In this document: in pieces, positions 49,126 through 58,744 of the stretch | Layout: every line of letters begins with the position of its first letter | Numbering within the stretch: position 1 is the first letter of the stretch | Assembly: GCA_020161665.1 (NCBI GenBank) | Contig: JAIUPA010000016.1 | Span: forward strand, 98,290-162,289 | Length of the DNA: 64,000 bases | Source: Pseudomonadota bacterium | Lineage (GTDB): Bacteria; Pseudomonadota; Alphaproteobacteria; Rhizobiales; Rhizobiaceae | Reading direction: 5' to 3' | Position numbers and translations under genes: made by a program | The notes under the pieces: generated by a model | Seen by the model: only the letters and a program-made list of their open reading frames with translations | What the model was told of the DNA's origin: nothing | Database searches by the model: none

Positions 49126-49914
49126 GTGCTTGCTCTGCGCTCCGCCCTCGTTGCACTGGTTCTGTCGGCGGTCACGTTGGTGCTCCTGCCGTTTCAGTTG
49201 TTGGCCCTGCGCTTTGATTGGAAATTACGCCGCTATCTTCCCCGCCTCTGGCATCGCACCGCCTGCTGGATGCTCGGCGTGAAAATCCGCCGCCATGGGG
49301 TGGTGGATCGCCGTCGCCCGCTGATGCTCGTAGCCAACCATTCCTCATGGCTTGATATCCTCGTTCTGGGCGCTTTGGATAATGTCGCCTTCATTGCCAA
49401 GGACGATGTGGCGGGCTGGCCCGTGTTCGGCCTGTTGGCCAAATGGCAGAAGACCATTTTCATTGCCCGGCGTGAACGCACCCGCACCGGCGAGCAGGTG
49501 GATGACATCGCCGAACGGCTGAAGGGCGGCGAAATCGTCGTGCTCTTCCCGGAAGGTACGACCTCGGATGGCAACCGCCTGCTGGAGGTCAAGACGGCGC
49601 TTTTCGGCGCTGCCGCAACCGCCCGCGCCCATGTGCCGGGCGGCGTGGTGCATGTGCAGCCGATCTCGATTGCCTATACGGGCGTGCAGGGCATGCCGAT
49701 GGGCCGTTTCCATCGCCCGATTGCCGCCTGGCCGGGTGACGTGACGTTGATGCCGCATCTGGCGGGCATTCTGAAAGCGGGCGCGCTGGAGGTGGACGTT
49801 GATTGCGGCGAGGCCTTCGTCTTCGATGAAGGCTCAAACCGCAAGGTTCTGGCCGCCAGCATCACCGCGTCGCTCAAGACCATGCTGTCTGAGCGCCTGC
49901 GTGGCCGCAGATAG
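49126..49914 (+). CDS. olsA: PlsC-family acyltransferase, probably OlsA (lyso-ornithine lipid O-acyltransferase)
   Basis: 262 residues from GTG at 49126, 9 bp after the fur-type gene. An N-terminal membrane helix precedes the acyltransferase motifs HX4D in VANHSSWLDILVLG, motif III FPEGTTSDGNRLLEV and a later PISIAYTG. The fold is that of 1-acylglycerol-3-phosphate acyltransferase. From memory, the Sinorhizobium meliloti gene at this place beside miaB is olsA, which adds the second acyl chain to lyso-ornithine lipid made by OlsB. Plain PlsC is the alternative. Confidence 0.78.
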   Translation: MLALRSALVALVLSAVTLVLLPFQLLALRFDWKLRRYLPRLWHRTACWMLGVKIRRHGVVDRRRPLMLVANHSSWLDILVLGALDNVAFIAKDDVAGWPVFGLLAKWQKTIFIARRERTRTGEQVDDIAERLKGGEIVVLFPEGTTSDGNRLLEVKTALFGAAATARAHVPGGVVHVQPISIAYTGVQGMPMGRFHRPIAAWPGDVTLMPHLAGILKAGALEVDVDCGEAFVFDEGSNRKVLAASITASLKTMLSERLRGRR

Positions 49915-50016
49915 CGGCTTTTCAGGCGTTTTGCCTGAAGTTTTGATTTGATCGATGATAGAAAACCATTACAGCAGGCCGGATTTCCCCGGAAACCCTG
50001 CCCGGATCGATGAGCC

Positions 50017-51423
50017 ATGACCGAACAGACCGCTGACCTGACCGCCCCTGATGCCGCGCCCGCCGTGGCCGATAACAGCCGCAAGGTGTTCATCAAGACC
50101 TATGGCTGCCAGATGAATGTCTATGACTCGACGCGCATGAGCGATGCGCTGGCCCGCGACGGCTATGTGCAGACCGAGGAAATGGACGAGGCCGATCTCG
50201 TTCTGCTCAACACCTGCCATATTCGTGAAAAGGCGGCGGAAAAGGTCTATTCCGAGCTTGGCCGCCTGCGCGACATGAAAAAGGCCCGCAATGGCGATGG
50301 CCGTGAATTCATGATCGGTGTCACGGGTTGCGTGGCGCAGGCCGAAGGCGCAGAAATCCTGCGCCGCGCGCCTGCCGTTGATGTGGTCATCGGACCGCAG
50401 ACCTATCATCGCCTGCCGGAGGCGCTGCAGCGCGCGCGTGGCGGTGATCGGGTGGTGGACACGGATTACGCCCTTGAGGACAAGTTCGAGCATCTGCCGA
50501 AGACCGACAAGGCGCTGATCCGCGCGCGCGGTGTCACGGCCTTCCTCACGGTTCAGGAAGGGTGCGACAAGTTCTGCACCTTCTGCGTCGTGCCCTATAC
50601 GCGCGGCTCGGAGGTTTCTCGGCCTGTGTCACAGATCATCGATGAGGCGATGCGACTGGTCGATGGCGGGGTGCGCGAGGTGACACTGCTCGGCCAGAAC
50701 GTCAATGCCTGGCGCGCCGATGGTCCTGACGGGCGCGAATGGACGCTGGGCGATCTTCTTTACCGGCTGGCAGACATTCCGGGACTGGAGCGCCTGCGCT
50801 ACACCACCAGCCATCCGCGCGACATGGACGACCGGCTGATTGCCGCCCATGCCGATCTTCGCAAGCTGATGCCCTATCTGCATCTGCCCATCCAGTCCGG
50901 TTCGGACCGGATTTTGAAGGCGATGAACCGCCGCCATACGGCCGACGACTATCTGCGGCTGATCGAGCGCATTCGCGCCGCCCGCCCGGATATTGCCATG
51001 TCGGGCGATTTCATCACCGGCTTCCCCGGTGAAACGGATGCGGATTTCGAAGCGACCATGGAGGTGGTCAAGGCGGTGCATTATGCGGCGGCCTTCTCCT
51101 TCAAATATTCAAGCCGTCCGGGCACGCCGGGGGCCGACTTGCCGGATCATGTGCCGGAAAAGGTCAAGGCCGAACGCCTCGAACGCCTGCAGGCGCTTTT
51201 GATCGAACAGCAGAAAGCCTTCAATGAATCCTGCGTTGGCCGTGAGGTTTCGTTGCTTCTCGAAAAGCCCGGCCGCTATGGCGGACAGTTGATCGGACGC
51301 TCACCTTGGCTGCAGTCCGTAATTGTTGATGCAAAGGACGAAAGAATCGGTGACATTATTCCTGTGCGAATCACAGGAACCGGGCCTAACAGTCTTTATG
51401 CCGACATCCTTCGGGGGGTATAA
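50017..51423 (+). CDS. miaB: tRNA-2-methylthio-N6-dimethylallyladenosine synthase MiaB
   Basis: 468 residues. The N-terminal MTTase domain has three cluster cysteines in [22 protein letters not shown] and GVTGCVAQ. The radical SAM motif CxxxCxxC is in [19 protein letters not shown]-terminal TRAM domain binds RNA. MiaB thiomethylates A37 of tRNAs carrying i6A. It is 29 bp upstream of phoH, a conserved order. Confidence 0.97.
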   Translation: MTEQTADLTAPDAAPAVADNSRKVFIKTYGCQMNVYDSTRMSDALARDGYVQTEEMDEADLVLLNTCHIREKAAEKVYSELGRLRDMKKARNGDGREFMIGVTGCVAQAEGAEILRRAPAVDVVIGPQTYHRLPEALQRARGGDRVVDTDYALEDKFEHLPKTDKALIRARGVTAFLTVQEGCDKFCTFCVVPYTRGSEVSRPVSQIIDEAMRLVDGGVREVTLLGQNVNAWRADGPDGREWTLGDLLYRLADIPGLERLRYTTSHPRDMDDRLIAAHADLRKLMPYLHLPIQSGSDRILKAMNRRHTADDYLRLIERIRAARPDIAMSGDFITGFPGETDADFEATMEVVKAVHYAAAFSFKYSSRPGTPGADLPDHVPEKVKAERLERLQALLIEQQKAFNESCVGREVSLLLEKPGRYGGQLIGRSPWLQSVIVDAKDERIGDIIPVRITGTGPNSLYADILRGV

Positions 51424-51452
51424 AAGCTGTATAAACAGGGGAGCAAGATCGC

Positions 51453-52523
51453 TTGAACGGACAGGAACTGGTAGCCACACCCGCGCGTCAACCTAAAACC
51501 GCCGCGACCGACGCAAACCACTTTGTCCTGACCTTCGAGAACAACCGGCTTGCCGGCCAGCTCTTCGGCCAGTTTGATGAACATCTGAAACTTCTGGAAG
51601 ATCGTTTGGGCGTTGCCGCCCATCCGCGGGGCAATTCCGTTGCTATCCGGGGTGATGTGACGGCCACCAATCAGGCCCGCCGCGCTCTCGATTTTCTCTA
51701 TGCCCGGCTGCAAAGCGGCGGCTCGGTGGAGCTTTCGGATGTGGAAGGGGCAATCCGCATGGCGGTTGCCGCCGACGATCAATTGACGCTGCCAACCCTG
51801 GAGCGCCGCGCGAGGCTTTCCATGGCACAAATTTCCACCCGCAAGAAAACCATTGCCGCCCGCACGCCCACGCAGGATGCCTATATGCGGGCGCTGGAAC
51901 GCTCCGAACTGGTGTTCGGTGTCGGTCCGGCCGGCACGGGCAAGACCTATCTGGCGGTTGCCCATGCGGCGCAGCTTCTGGAGCGGGGCGCGGTGGACAA
52001 GATCATCCTGTCGCGTCCGGCGGTGGAAGCCGGTGAACGCCTCGGCTTCCTGCCGGGCGACATGAAGGAGAAGGTCGATCCCTATCTCCGTCCGCTTTAC
52101 GATGCCCTTTATGACATGATCCCCGGCGACAAGGTGGAGCGCGCCATCACGGCGGGCGTCATCGAAATTGCCCCGCTTGCCTTCATGCGTGGCCGAACGC
52201 TCGCCAATGCCGCCGTCATTCTTGACGAGGCGCAGAACACCACATCCATGCAGATGAAGATGTTCCTGACGCGTCTGGGCGAAAACTCGCGCATGATCAT
52301 CACCGGCGACCCGAGCCAGGTGGACTTGCCGCGCGGTGTCAAATCCGGTCTGGTTGAGGCGCTGGAAGTGCTCAAGGGTGTCGAGGAGATTTCCGTGATC
52401 CGCTTCAAGGATACGGATGTCGTGCGTCATCCCCTTGTCGGGCGCATCGTTCAGGCCTATGACGCGCAATACGTTGCCCGGGCCAGTGAGCCGGCGGCAG
52501 CGGAACAGCAAGCGGCGGATTGA
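51453..52523 (+). CDS. PhoH-like ATPase
   Basis: 356 residues from TTG at 51453 with GGGGAG about 9 bases upstream; no in-frame ATG is close to the conserved N-terminus (FENNRLAGQLFGQFDEHL). Walker A is GPAGTGKTYLAVAHA and Walker B VILDEAQNTT. PhoH-type (PhoL/YbeZ) ATPases pair with the endoribonuclease YbeY and are thought to act in RNA handling. The ybeY ATG overlaps its stop (TGATG), indicating coupling. Confidence 0.94.
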   Translation: MNGQELVATPARQPKTAATDANHFVLTFENNRLAGQLFGQFDEHLKLLEDRLGVAAHPRGNSVAIRGDVTATNQARRALDFLYARLQSGGSVELSDVEGAIRMAVAADDQLTLPTLERRARLSMAQISTRKKTIAARTPTQDAYMRALERSELVFGVGPAGTGKTYLAVAHAAQLLERGAVDKIILSRPAVEAGERLGFLPGDMKEKVDPYLRPLYDALYDMIPGDKVERAITAGVIEIAPLAFMRGRTLANAAVILDEAQNTTSMQMKMFLTRLGENSRMIITGDPSQVDLPRGVKSGLVEALEVLKGVEEISVIRFKDTDVVRHPLVGRIVQAYDAQYVARASEPAAAEQQAAD

Positions 52524-53029
52524 TGCCCGAACTCGATATTCAGGTGAGTGTTGAAGATGCCGGCTGGCTCGAAGAAGCCGTGCTGGAAGCGCTTTGCGAG
52601 CGCGTCTTAGGCGCTGCGGCCCGCTATCTGGCAGAAAACGAGGATCAACCCTTTCCGGCCCATCCGGTCGAGGTTTCCCTCCTCTTTACCGGCGACGAAG
52701 ACATTCAGGAAATCAACGCCGAATGGCGCGGTCAGGACAAGCCGACTAATGTTTTGTCCTTTCCCGCCTACCCGATTGCCCCGGGTGATCAGCCCGGTCC
52801 CATGCTGGGGGATATTGCCATCGCGCGCGAAACCGTCGAACGCGAGGCCATTGCGCTTGAAAAATCCTTCGATGGGCACCTGACGCACTTGCTGGTGCAT
52901 GGATTTTTGCATCTTTTCGGCTACGATCACATGACCGCCGAAGAGGCGGAAGAAATGGAAGGGCTTGAGACTCGCATTCTTGCCTCTCTTGGCCTATCTG
53001 ATCCCTACGCGGGTCAGGTTCCCGTTTGA
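52523..53029 (+). CDS. ybeY: Endoribonuclease YbeY
   Basis: 168 residues from the ATG at 52523, which shares a base with the phoH stop. The zinc motif HxxxHxxxxxH is in HLLVHGFLHLFGYDH, and NVLSFP is the second conserved site. YbeY matures 16S rRNA 3' ends and helps ribosome quality control. The corC-type gene follows after 12 bp. Confidence 0.97.
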   Translation: MPELDIQVSVEDAGWLEEAVLEALCERVLGAAARYLAENEDQPFPAHPVEVSLLFTGDEDIQEINAEWRGQDKPTNVLSFPAYPIAPGDQPGPMLGDIAIARETVEREAIALEKSFDGHLTHLLVHGFLHLFGYDHMTAEEAEEMEGLETRILASLGLSDPYAGQVPV

Positions 53030-53041
53030 CAGACAGGTACG

Positions 53042-54199
53042 ATGAACGATTTGACGACACAGTCGGCCAAGGCCGAAGCCGGTTCTCTGTCCTCCGAAGA
53101 GGGCAGTAGTAGCAATTCCAATTCCGCACAGGAGACGGCGGCGCGTGCGCGCCCATCCTTCTGGGCGCGTCTGGCGCGCTTCGTGCGCCCCGCCCAAGGG
53201 GAAAAGCTCCGCGAAAATATTGCCGATGCCCTTCTGACGGATTCCGACATCAGCGCCGCCTTCGCTCCCGAAGAGCGCGCCATGCTTCAGAACATTTTCC
53301 GCTTCCGCGAAGTCCGCGTCGAGGATGTGATGGTGCCGCGCGCCGATATCGAGGCGGTCGAGCAGGGGATCACCATTCGCGATCTGCTGATCCTTATGGA
53401 AGATTCCGGGCGCTCGCGTCTGCCGGTCTATGCCGAAACGCTCGATGATCCGCGCGGCATGGTCCATATCCGCGACGTGCTTTCCTATCTGACGCGCCAG
53501 GCCCGCAACAAGCGCCGCGCCGGTGCGAAAGTTCAGGGCGAAAACGGTGAGAAGCCGGCCCGCGGTCCGCGCCCAATGTTCGACCTTTCCCGCGTCGACC
53601 TCGACAAGTCGGTGGCTGAGGCGGGTCTGATCCGCAAGGTGCTCTTTGTTCCGCCCTCCATGCTCGCGTCAGACCTTTTGAAGCGGATGCAGGCGGCGCG
53701 CACCCAGATGGCCGTCGTGATCGATGAATATGGTGGCACGGATGGCCTCGTCAGCCACGAGGACATCGTGGAAATGGTCGTCGGCGATATTGATGACGAA
53801 CATGACGACGACGACACCATGGTCGCCCGCACATCGGAAGACACTTTCGTTGCCGATGCCCGCGCCGAGCTGGAAGAGATTGCCGAACTGATTGGCTCCG
53901 ATTTCGATATCCGCGAGCAGATGGACGAAATCGACACGGTCGGCGGCCTGATCTTCTCGGCGCTCGGTCGCATTCCTGCCCGTGGCGAAGTGGTGGAAGC
54001 CTTGCCGGGCTTCGAATTCCACATTCTCGATGCCGATCCGCGCCGCATCAAGCGGGTGCGCATCACCCGCAAACGCGCCGCGGCCCAGCGCCGCCATCGT
54101 GCCCCGGCCAAGGGTGGGGCGGAGGCGGCTTCAAGCGCCAGCGCTGCGGGGGCTGCCGGATCGGACGGCGAACCGGATTCCATCGGCGACGAAAGCTGA
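53042..54199 (+). CDS. CBS-domain/CorC_HlyC protein
   Basis: 385 residues. A Ser/Gln-rich N-terminus is followed by two CBS domains (about 90-235, with FREVRVEDVMVPRADIEAV and SDLLKRMQAARTQMAVVIDEYGG) and a CorC_HlyC domain (from about 270, with EIDTVGGLIFSALGRIPARGE). There is no DUF21 membrane domain, as in E. coli CorC (YbeX). The C-terminus is Arg/Ala/Ser-rich and low-complexity. The miaB-phoH-ybeY-corC-lnt order is widely conserved; the exact role is unclear (Mg/Co efflux or ribosome-linked). Confidence 0.92.
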   Translation: MNDLTTQSAKAEAGSLSSEEGSSSNSNSAQETAARARPSFWARLARFVRPAQGEKLRENIADALLTDSDISAAFAPEERAMLQNIFRFREVRVEDVMVPRADIEAVEQGITIRDLLILMEDSGRSRLPVYAETLDDPRGMVHIRDVLSYLTRQARNKRRAGAKVQGENGEKPARGPRPMFDLSRVDLDKSVAEAGLIRKVLFVPPSMLASDLLKRMQAARTQMAVVIDEYGGTDGLVSHEDIVEMVVGDIDDEHDDDDTMVARTSEDTFVADARAELEEIAELIGSDFDIREQMDEIDTVGGLIFSALGRIPARGEVVEALPGFEFHILDADPRRIKRVRITRKRAAAQRRHRAPAKGGAEAASSASAAGAAGSDGEPDSIGDES

Positions 54200-54369
54200 G
54201 GCGACGGGCAGGGCAGGCGACAAATGTCGTCTTTTGCTGCAAAACTGCCTGAGTGATTCGCTGTGGGGCAAACCCCGCAATCCACGATCCAATGGAACAG
54301 GCGATGTGCCCCGCACAACGGGGCGCAGGGCAGGCGGCAGTCGCTGGCCGTGACGGGAGAGGAATGCGC

Positions 54370-55959
54370 ATGGAACGGCTTGCGGGCAGGATCATGCTTC
54401 TGTGGGGTTGGCGCCGCTTGCTGCTGGCCATTGCGGCAGGCGCAATCGGCGCGCTGGCAACGGCACCGCTCAACCTCTTCGCGGCCCTCTTCCTGTCCTT
54501 CCCCATACTCGTCTGGCTTCTGGATGGCACCGCAGGTGGCCCGGATGGCGGCTTTGCCGGTCGTTTTGGCTCGGCCTTCGTCATCGGCTGGGGCTTCGGT
54601 TTCGGATATTTCGTGGCGGGGCTTTGGTGGCTCGGCAATGCGCTTCTGGTCGAGGCGGATGAATTTGCCTGGGCGCTGCCGCTGGCCATTCTGGGGCTGC
54701 CGGCTGTTCTGGCCATCTATTACGGTCTGGCGGCGGCGATTGCGCGCCTGTTCTGGTCGGATGGCGCCGCGCGCCTGGCCGCACTCGCCTTTGGTTTCGG
54801 TCTGGCGGAATGGTTGCGTGCGACACTCCTGACCGGCTTTCCATGGAACGCCATCGGCTACACGATCATGCCTGTGCCGGTCATGATGCAATCGGCGGCG
54901 CTGGTCGGTGTGGGCGGTATGACGGTTGTGGCCGTGCTCGTCTTTTCCGCGCCAGCGCTTCTTGGAACCCGGCGCGGCCTGAAAACGGGCATGGGGCTGG
55001 CGATCATTCTCATGGGTGCGCAGTTTGGCTTTGGCTATTGGGCGCTTGAGACGCCGGTTGCTGAAAGTGGCAAGACGCTCAACGTGCGCATCGTTCAGCC
55101 ATCGATCGATCAGGCCGCCAAACTGGCGGGCGACGACCGCGAGGCGATTTTCAGCGAGCACCTGCGTTTGACAGCGCTGCCGCCGGAAGAGGGCAAGCCG
55201 CGCCCGGACGTGATCGTCTGGCCGGAAACCTCGATCCCCTTCATCCTGACCCAGAACACCGATGCCTTGACCGCCATCGCCGATACGCTGGAAGACGGCC
55301 AGATCCTGCTGACGGGTGCGGTGCGTATGGAAGAGGCCGGGCCGGGTTATGCGCCGCGCTATTACAATTCGGTCTACATGATCGATAGCGGCGGCAATAT
55401 TCTCGCCGCCACCGACAAGGTGCATCTGACGCCCTTCGGTGAATATGTGCCGATGGAGGATATTCTGCGCCGCTTCGGCGTCCAGAATCTCGTCGCATTG
55501 CCGGGCGGCTTCACCGCCGGTCCACGCCGCACCGTGCTGACGCTGCCGCAGGGTGCCGGTCTTCTGCCGCTGATCTGCTACGAGGCGATCTTCCCCGACG
55601 AGATCGCCGGGGTCGAGAGCGGAGTGAACGCCCTGCTCAACGTCACCAATGATGGCTGGTTCGGCAATACCCCCGGCCCGTGGCAGCATCTGCAACAGGC
55701 GCGCATTCGCGCCGTCGAAAATGGGCTGCCCCTGATCCGCGATGCCAATAGCGGCGTGTCAGCAATCGTTGATGAAAAAGGTCGTATCATTTCGGGACTG
55801 ATGCTTGGCGTCAAAGGTAAAGTTGATGCATCGATAGTGCTTCCAAATGCAGCGTCATCGTTCGTAAAGTGGCGCGAAAGAAACTTCTGGTTGTTATTGT
55901 CTTTGTCGTTGGTTTACGCTCTTGTTGGACGCAGAGCTTTTGTGTCGCGGAAGAATTGA
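54370..55959 (+). CDS. lnt: Apolipoprotein N-acyltransferase
   Basis: 529 residues from ATG 54370 (GGGAGAGG upstream); ATG at 54364 is equally possible. About six to seven N-terminal membrane helices precede a periplasmic nitrilase domain whose triad is seen as Glu in VWPETSIPF, Lys in DKVHLTPFGEYVPM and Cys in LPLICYEAIFP. Lnt adds the third acyl chain to lipoproteins after LspA has acted. The 170-bp gap from the corC-type gene contains a GCCCCG/CGGGGC hairpin at 54308-54324. Confidence 0.96.
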   Translation: MERLAGRIMLLWGWRRLLLAIAAGAIGALATAPLNLFAALFLSFPILVWLLDGTAGGPDGGFAGRFGSAFVIGWGFGFGYFVAGLWWLGNALLVEADEFAWALPLAILGLPAVLAIYYGLAAAIARLFWSDGAARLAALAFGFGLAEWLRATLLTGFPWNAIGYTIMPVPVMMQSAALVGVGGMTVVAVLVFSAPALLGTRRGLKTGMGLAIILMGAQFGFGYWALETPVAESGKTLNVRIVQPSIDQAAKLAGDDREAIFSEHLRLTALPPEEGKPRPDVIVWPETSIPFILTQNTDALTAIADTLEDGQILLTGAVRMEEAGPGYAPRYYNSVYMIDSGGNILAATDKVHLTPFGEYVPMEDILRRFGVQNLVALPGGFTAGPRRTVLTLPQGAGLLPLICYEAIFPDEIAGVESGVNALLNVTNDGWFGNTPGPWQHLQQARIRAVENGLPLIRDANSGVSAIVDEKGRIISGLMLGVKGKVDASIVLPNAASSFVKWRERNFWLLLSLSLVYALVGRRAFVSRKN

Positions 55960-56100
55960 CCGCAAACCACTAAAATTGCATAGTGCGCGGACTTTTGGCC
56001 CCGAGCCGCATTCTACGAAAGTTGCATGCCTTCCGAGGTTCTGCAGCAGGTTGTGGTGGCGTGTTGAGTGCCTCCGCGTGTACACTCTGATCAGGACGAC

Positions 56101-56523
56101 ATGATAATGGAGAATAAGAAGAAGCCAAATCCGATCGACATTCATGTCGGAAGTCGCATTCGTTTGCGCCGGACAATGCTTGGAATGAGCCAGGAAAAAC
56201 TTGGTGAGAGCTTGGGAATTACTTTCCAGCAAATCCAGAAATACGAAAAAGGCACGAACCGTGTTGGCGCCAGCCGCCTGCAGAACATTTCGAATATCCT
56301 GAATGTTCCGGTTGCCTTTTTCTTCGAAGATGCGCCCGGCGAGATGAATCATGGCGTCGATGGCATGGCGGAAGCCGCCAGCTCGAACTATGTGGTCGAT
56401 TTTCTGTCGTCCGCCGAGGGCCTGCAGCTCAACCGCGCCTTTGTGAAGATCGCCGACCCGAAGGTGCGCCGTCGCATTGTCGATCTGGTCAAGGTTCTGG
56501 CCGACGACGGCGAGGCCGATTGA
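56101..56523 (+). CDS. Helix-turn-helix XRE-family transcriptional regulator
   Basis: 140 residues from ATG 56101 (a second ATG at 56107 is possible). The HTH_3 domain at about 16-72 has GSRIRLRRTMLGMSQEKLGESLGI and FQQIQKYEKGTNRVGASRL. A C-terminal part with FLSSAEGLQLNRAFVKIADPKVRRRIVDLVK is conserved in the small SinR/PhrR-like regulators found next to metK in Rhizobiales. Target genes are unknown. Base composition of the 141-bp upstream region is less GC-rich than its neighbours. Confidence 0.92.
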   Translation: MIMENKKKPNPIDIHVGSRIRLRRTMLGMSQEKLGESLGITFQQIQKYEKGTNRVGASRLQNISNILNVPVAFFFEDAPGEMNHGVDGMAEAASSNYVVDFLSSAEGLQLNRAFVKIADPKVRRRIVDLVKVLADDGEAD

Positions 56524-56528
56524 TCCAC

Positions 56529-56549
56529 ATCGGGACAGTTTGTCCCGAT
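56529..56549 (+). repeat. Perfect hairpin directly after the HTH gene
   Basis: Nine-base arms (56529-56537 with 56541-56549) and a 3-base loop, five bases after the stop. No T run follows. Confidence 0.5.
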
Positions 56550-56566
56550 TGACAGCTGAAACGTTG

Positions 56567-56582
56567 CCGATGGCGTCATCGG
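56567..56582 (+). repeat. Second hairpin between the HTH gene and metK
   Basis: CCGATG (56567-56572) pairs perfectly with CATCGG (56577-56582) around a GCGT loop. It lies between the first hairpin and the terminator. Confidence 0.4.
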
Positions 56583-56588
56583 TCAAGA

Positions 56589-56613
56589 AGCGGCCCCATG
56601 CGGGCCGTTTTTT
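56589..56613 (+). terminator. Intrinsic terminator upstream of metK
   Basis: CGGCCC (56591-56596) pairs with GGGCCG (56602-56607), loop CATGC, followed by six Ts. It should end the HTH transcript about 150 bp before metK, or act as an attenuator. Confidence 0.85.
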
Positions 56614-56676
56614 GTTGGTGCGTGAAATGGGGTTTCGCAAAGGGCGGTATTTCAGGCAGAAAAGGCCATGAATGTC

Positions 56677-56698
56677 GATATAAAGATATGCTTATGTC
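56677..56698. promoter_or_regulatory. Imperfect palindromic operator candidate upstream of metK
   Basis: GATATAAAGA-TA-TGCTTATGTC: eight of eleven base pairs are symmetric. It sits just before a possible -35, 63 bp upstream of the metK start. The ATATAAAGATAT core resembles what I recall of SahR-type (ArsR-family, S-adenosylhomocysteine-responsive) sites in alphaproteobacteria. Confidence 0.45.
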
Positions 56699-56699
56699 C

Positions 56700-56728
56700 T
56701 TGTCTTCCTCTCGCGAATTGAATACAAG
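56700..56728 (+). promoter_or_regulatory. Possible sigma-70 promoter of metK
   Basis: TTGTCT (56700-56705), a 17-base spacer and TACAAG (56723-56728), each four of six to consensus, directly follow the palindrome and lie 32 bp before the ATG. Weak but well placed. Confidence 0.35.
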
Positions 56729-56760
56729 CCAATCACTCCATTCATTGAGGGGAATCCCGA

Positions 56761-58002
56761 ATGCGTACCAATTACCTCTTCACCAGCGAGTCTGTATCCG
56801 AAGGCCATCCGGATAAGGTTTGCGATCGCATTTCCGACGAGATCGTGGATCTGGTCTACCGTGAAGCCGCCAAGACGGGCGTTGATCCGTGGACGGTGCG
56901 CATTGCCTGCGAAACGCTGGCGACCACCAACCGCGTCGTGATTGCCGGTGAAGTTCGCCTGCCGCCGAGCCTGATGAAGAAGGACAAGGATGGTCACGAT
57001 GTGATCAACCCGGCCAAGTTCAAGGCTGTTGCCCGCCGCGCCATCCGCGACATCGGCTATGAGCAGGACGGCTTCCACTGGAAGAAGGCGCGCATCGATG
57101 TGCTCTTGCATTCCCAGTCCGCCGATATTGCCCAGGGCGTTGACAAGGCCGCTGACCATAACAACGCTGAAGGCGCTGGTGACCAGGGTATCATGTTCGG
57201 TTACGCCTGCCGCGAAACCCCGGAACTGATGCCGGCCCCGATCTATTACTCGCACCGCATTCTTCAGCTGCTGGCCGCCGCCCGCAAGAAGGGCGAGGGC
57301 GATGCCGGCAAGCTCGGCCCCGACGCCAAGAGCCAGGTGACGGTGCGTTACGTCGACGGCAAGCCGTCGGAAGCCGTCTCCATCGTTCTGTCCACCCAGC
57401 ACCTCGACGAATCCTGGGATTCGGCCAAGGTTCGCGCCGTTGTTGAACCCTACATCCGCGAAGCCCTCGGCGACCTCAAGATCGCTGACGATTGCGCCTG
57501 GTACATCAACCCGACCGGCAAGTTCGTCATCGGTGGCCCGGATGGTGACGCTGGCCTGACCGGCCGCAAGATCATCGTCGACACTTATGGTGGCGCGGCT
57601 CCGCACGGCGGCGGCGCATTTTCCGGCAAGGACACCACCAAGGTGGACCGTTCGGCCGCCTACGCCGCCCGCTACCTTGCCAAGAACGTTGTGGCCGCCA
57701 ATCTGGCCGACCGTTGCACGATCCAGATCGCTTACGCCATCGGCATTGCCCAGCCGCTCGCGATCTATGTCGACCTGCACGATACCGGCAAGGGCGTGAC
57801 CGAGGATCAGGTGGAAGACGCCATCCGCAAGGTCATGGACCTTTCGCCGACCGGCATTCGCCGTCATCTCGACCTCAACAAGCCGATCTACGCCAAGACC
57901 TCCGCTTACGGCCATTTCGGTCGCAAGGCCGGTCGTGACGGTTCCTTCGCTTGGGAACGCGTGGATCTGGTCAAGCCGCTGAAGGCGGCTCTCAAGGGCT
58001 GA
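56761..58002 (+). CDS. metK: S-adenosylmethionine synthetase
   Basis: 413 residues. MetK makes SAM from methionine and ATP, supplying the many methyltransferases and radical SAM enzymes in this window. Motifs: [32 protein letters not shown] (methionine/ATP signature GAGDQG), GGGAFSGKD (P-loop-like) and the C-terminal [15 protein letters not shown] lies 8 bases upstream of the ATG. trmB starts 7 bp after its stop. Confidence 0.98.
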   Translation: MRTNYLFTSESVSEGHPDKVCDRISDEIVDLVYREAAKTGVDPWTVRIACETLATTNRVVIAGEVRLPPSLMKKDKDGHDVINPAKFKAVARRAIRDIGYEQDGFHWKKARIDVLLHSQSADIAQGVDKAADHNNAEGAGDQGIMFGYACRETPELMPAPIYYSHRILQLLAAARKKGEGDAGKLGPDAKSQVTVRYVDGKPSEAVSIVLSTQHLDESWDSAKVRAVVEPYIREALGDLKIADDCAWYINPTGKFVIGGPDGDAGLTGRKIIVDTYGGAAPHGGGAFSGKDTTKVDRSAAYAARYLAKNVVAANLADRCTIQIAYAIGIAQPLAIYVDLHDTGKGVTEDQVEDAIRKVMDLSPTGIRRHLDLNKPIYAKTSAYGHFGRKAGRDGSFAWERVDLVKPLKAALKG

Positions 58003-58009
58003 TAGGGCC

Positions 58010-58714
58010 TTGAGCGAGGAAATCCGACGCAGCCGCGCGACCGAAGCCTTCTTCGGTCGTCGCAAGGGCAAGGCGCTGAGGGACCGGCAGGTGGATGTCA
58101 TGGAACATCTGCTGCCCGCCCTCAGGCTGGACCCGCATGGCGATGCCGCACCCGCCGACCTCAAGACACTGTTCCCGATGCCGGTTGAACGGATTCGTCT
58201 GGAAATCGGCTTTGGCGGCGGCGAGCATCTCGTTCACCGCGCGCAGGAAGCGCCATCCACCGGCTTCATCGGCGTCGAACCCTTCGTCAATTCCATGGCG
58301 AAGCTTCTCGGCAGCGTGCGCGATCTCGAGCTTGAGAATATTCGCGTCTATGACAATGACGCCACCGAGCTTCTGGACTGGCTTCCGGAAGGGTCGATCG
58401 ACCAGATCGATCTTCTCTACCCCGACCCGTGGCCCAAGCGGAAGCATTGGAAGCGTCGTTTTGTCTCACAGGTCAATCTGGCTCGCTTCCACCGCGTGCT
58501 GAAGCCGGGCGGCGTGTTCTGCTTCGCCTCGGATATCGACACCTATGTGAACTGGACGCTGCAGCACTGCCGCGATCACGGTGGTTTCCAATGGACGGCG
58601 CGTAACGCGGCGGATTGGCTGACGCCTTATCAGGGCTGGCCGAGCACACGCTACGAGGCCAAGGCGCGCCGTGAGGGGCGTTCGTCCGCCTACCTCACCT
58701 TCAACCGCGTCTAA
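58010..58714 (+). CDS. trmB: tRNA (guanine-N7-)-methyltransferase
   Basis: 234 residues from TTG at 58010; no ATG precedes the conserved part. It methylates G46 of tRNA. Motifs: [19 protein letters not shown] (SAM site), [13 protein letters not shown], and [21 protein letters not shown] with the family's PDPWPKxxHxKRR. It is cotranscribed with metK, which makes its cofactor. Confidence 0.95.
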   Translation: MSEEIRRSRATEAFFGRRKGKALRDRQVDVMEHLLPALRLDPHGDAAPADLKTLFPMPVERIRLEIGFGGGEHLVHRAQEAPSTGFIGVEPFVNSMAKLLGSVRDLELENIRVYDNDATELLDWLPEGSIDQIDLLYPDPWPKRKHWKRRFVSQVNLARFHRVLKPGGVFCFASDIDTYVNWTLQHCRDHGGFQWTARNAADWLTPYQGWPSTRYEAKARREGRSSAYLTFNRV

Positions 58715-58726
58715 CACGCGGTTGGC
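58702..58726 (+). terminator. Terminator-like hairpin at the end of trmB
   Basis: Perfect nine-base arms (58702-58710 with 58716-58724) span the trmB stop codon, followed by moderately T-rich sequence. A weak terminator for metK-trmB. Confidence 0.5.
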
Positions 58727-58744
58727 ATTTCGGCATTTTGATAT

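Noticed and set aside
56524..56760. A SAM-binding riboswitch in front of metK
   Set aside because: The hairpins do not show a conserved SAM-I or SAM-II core that I can recognise, and a full terminator separates them from the metK promoter candidate.
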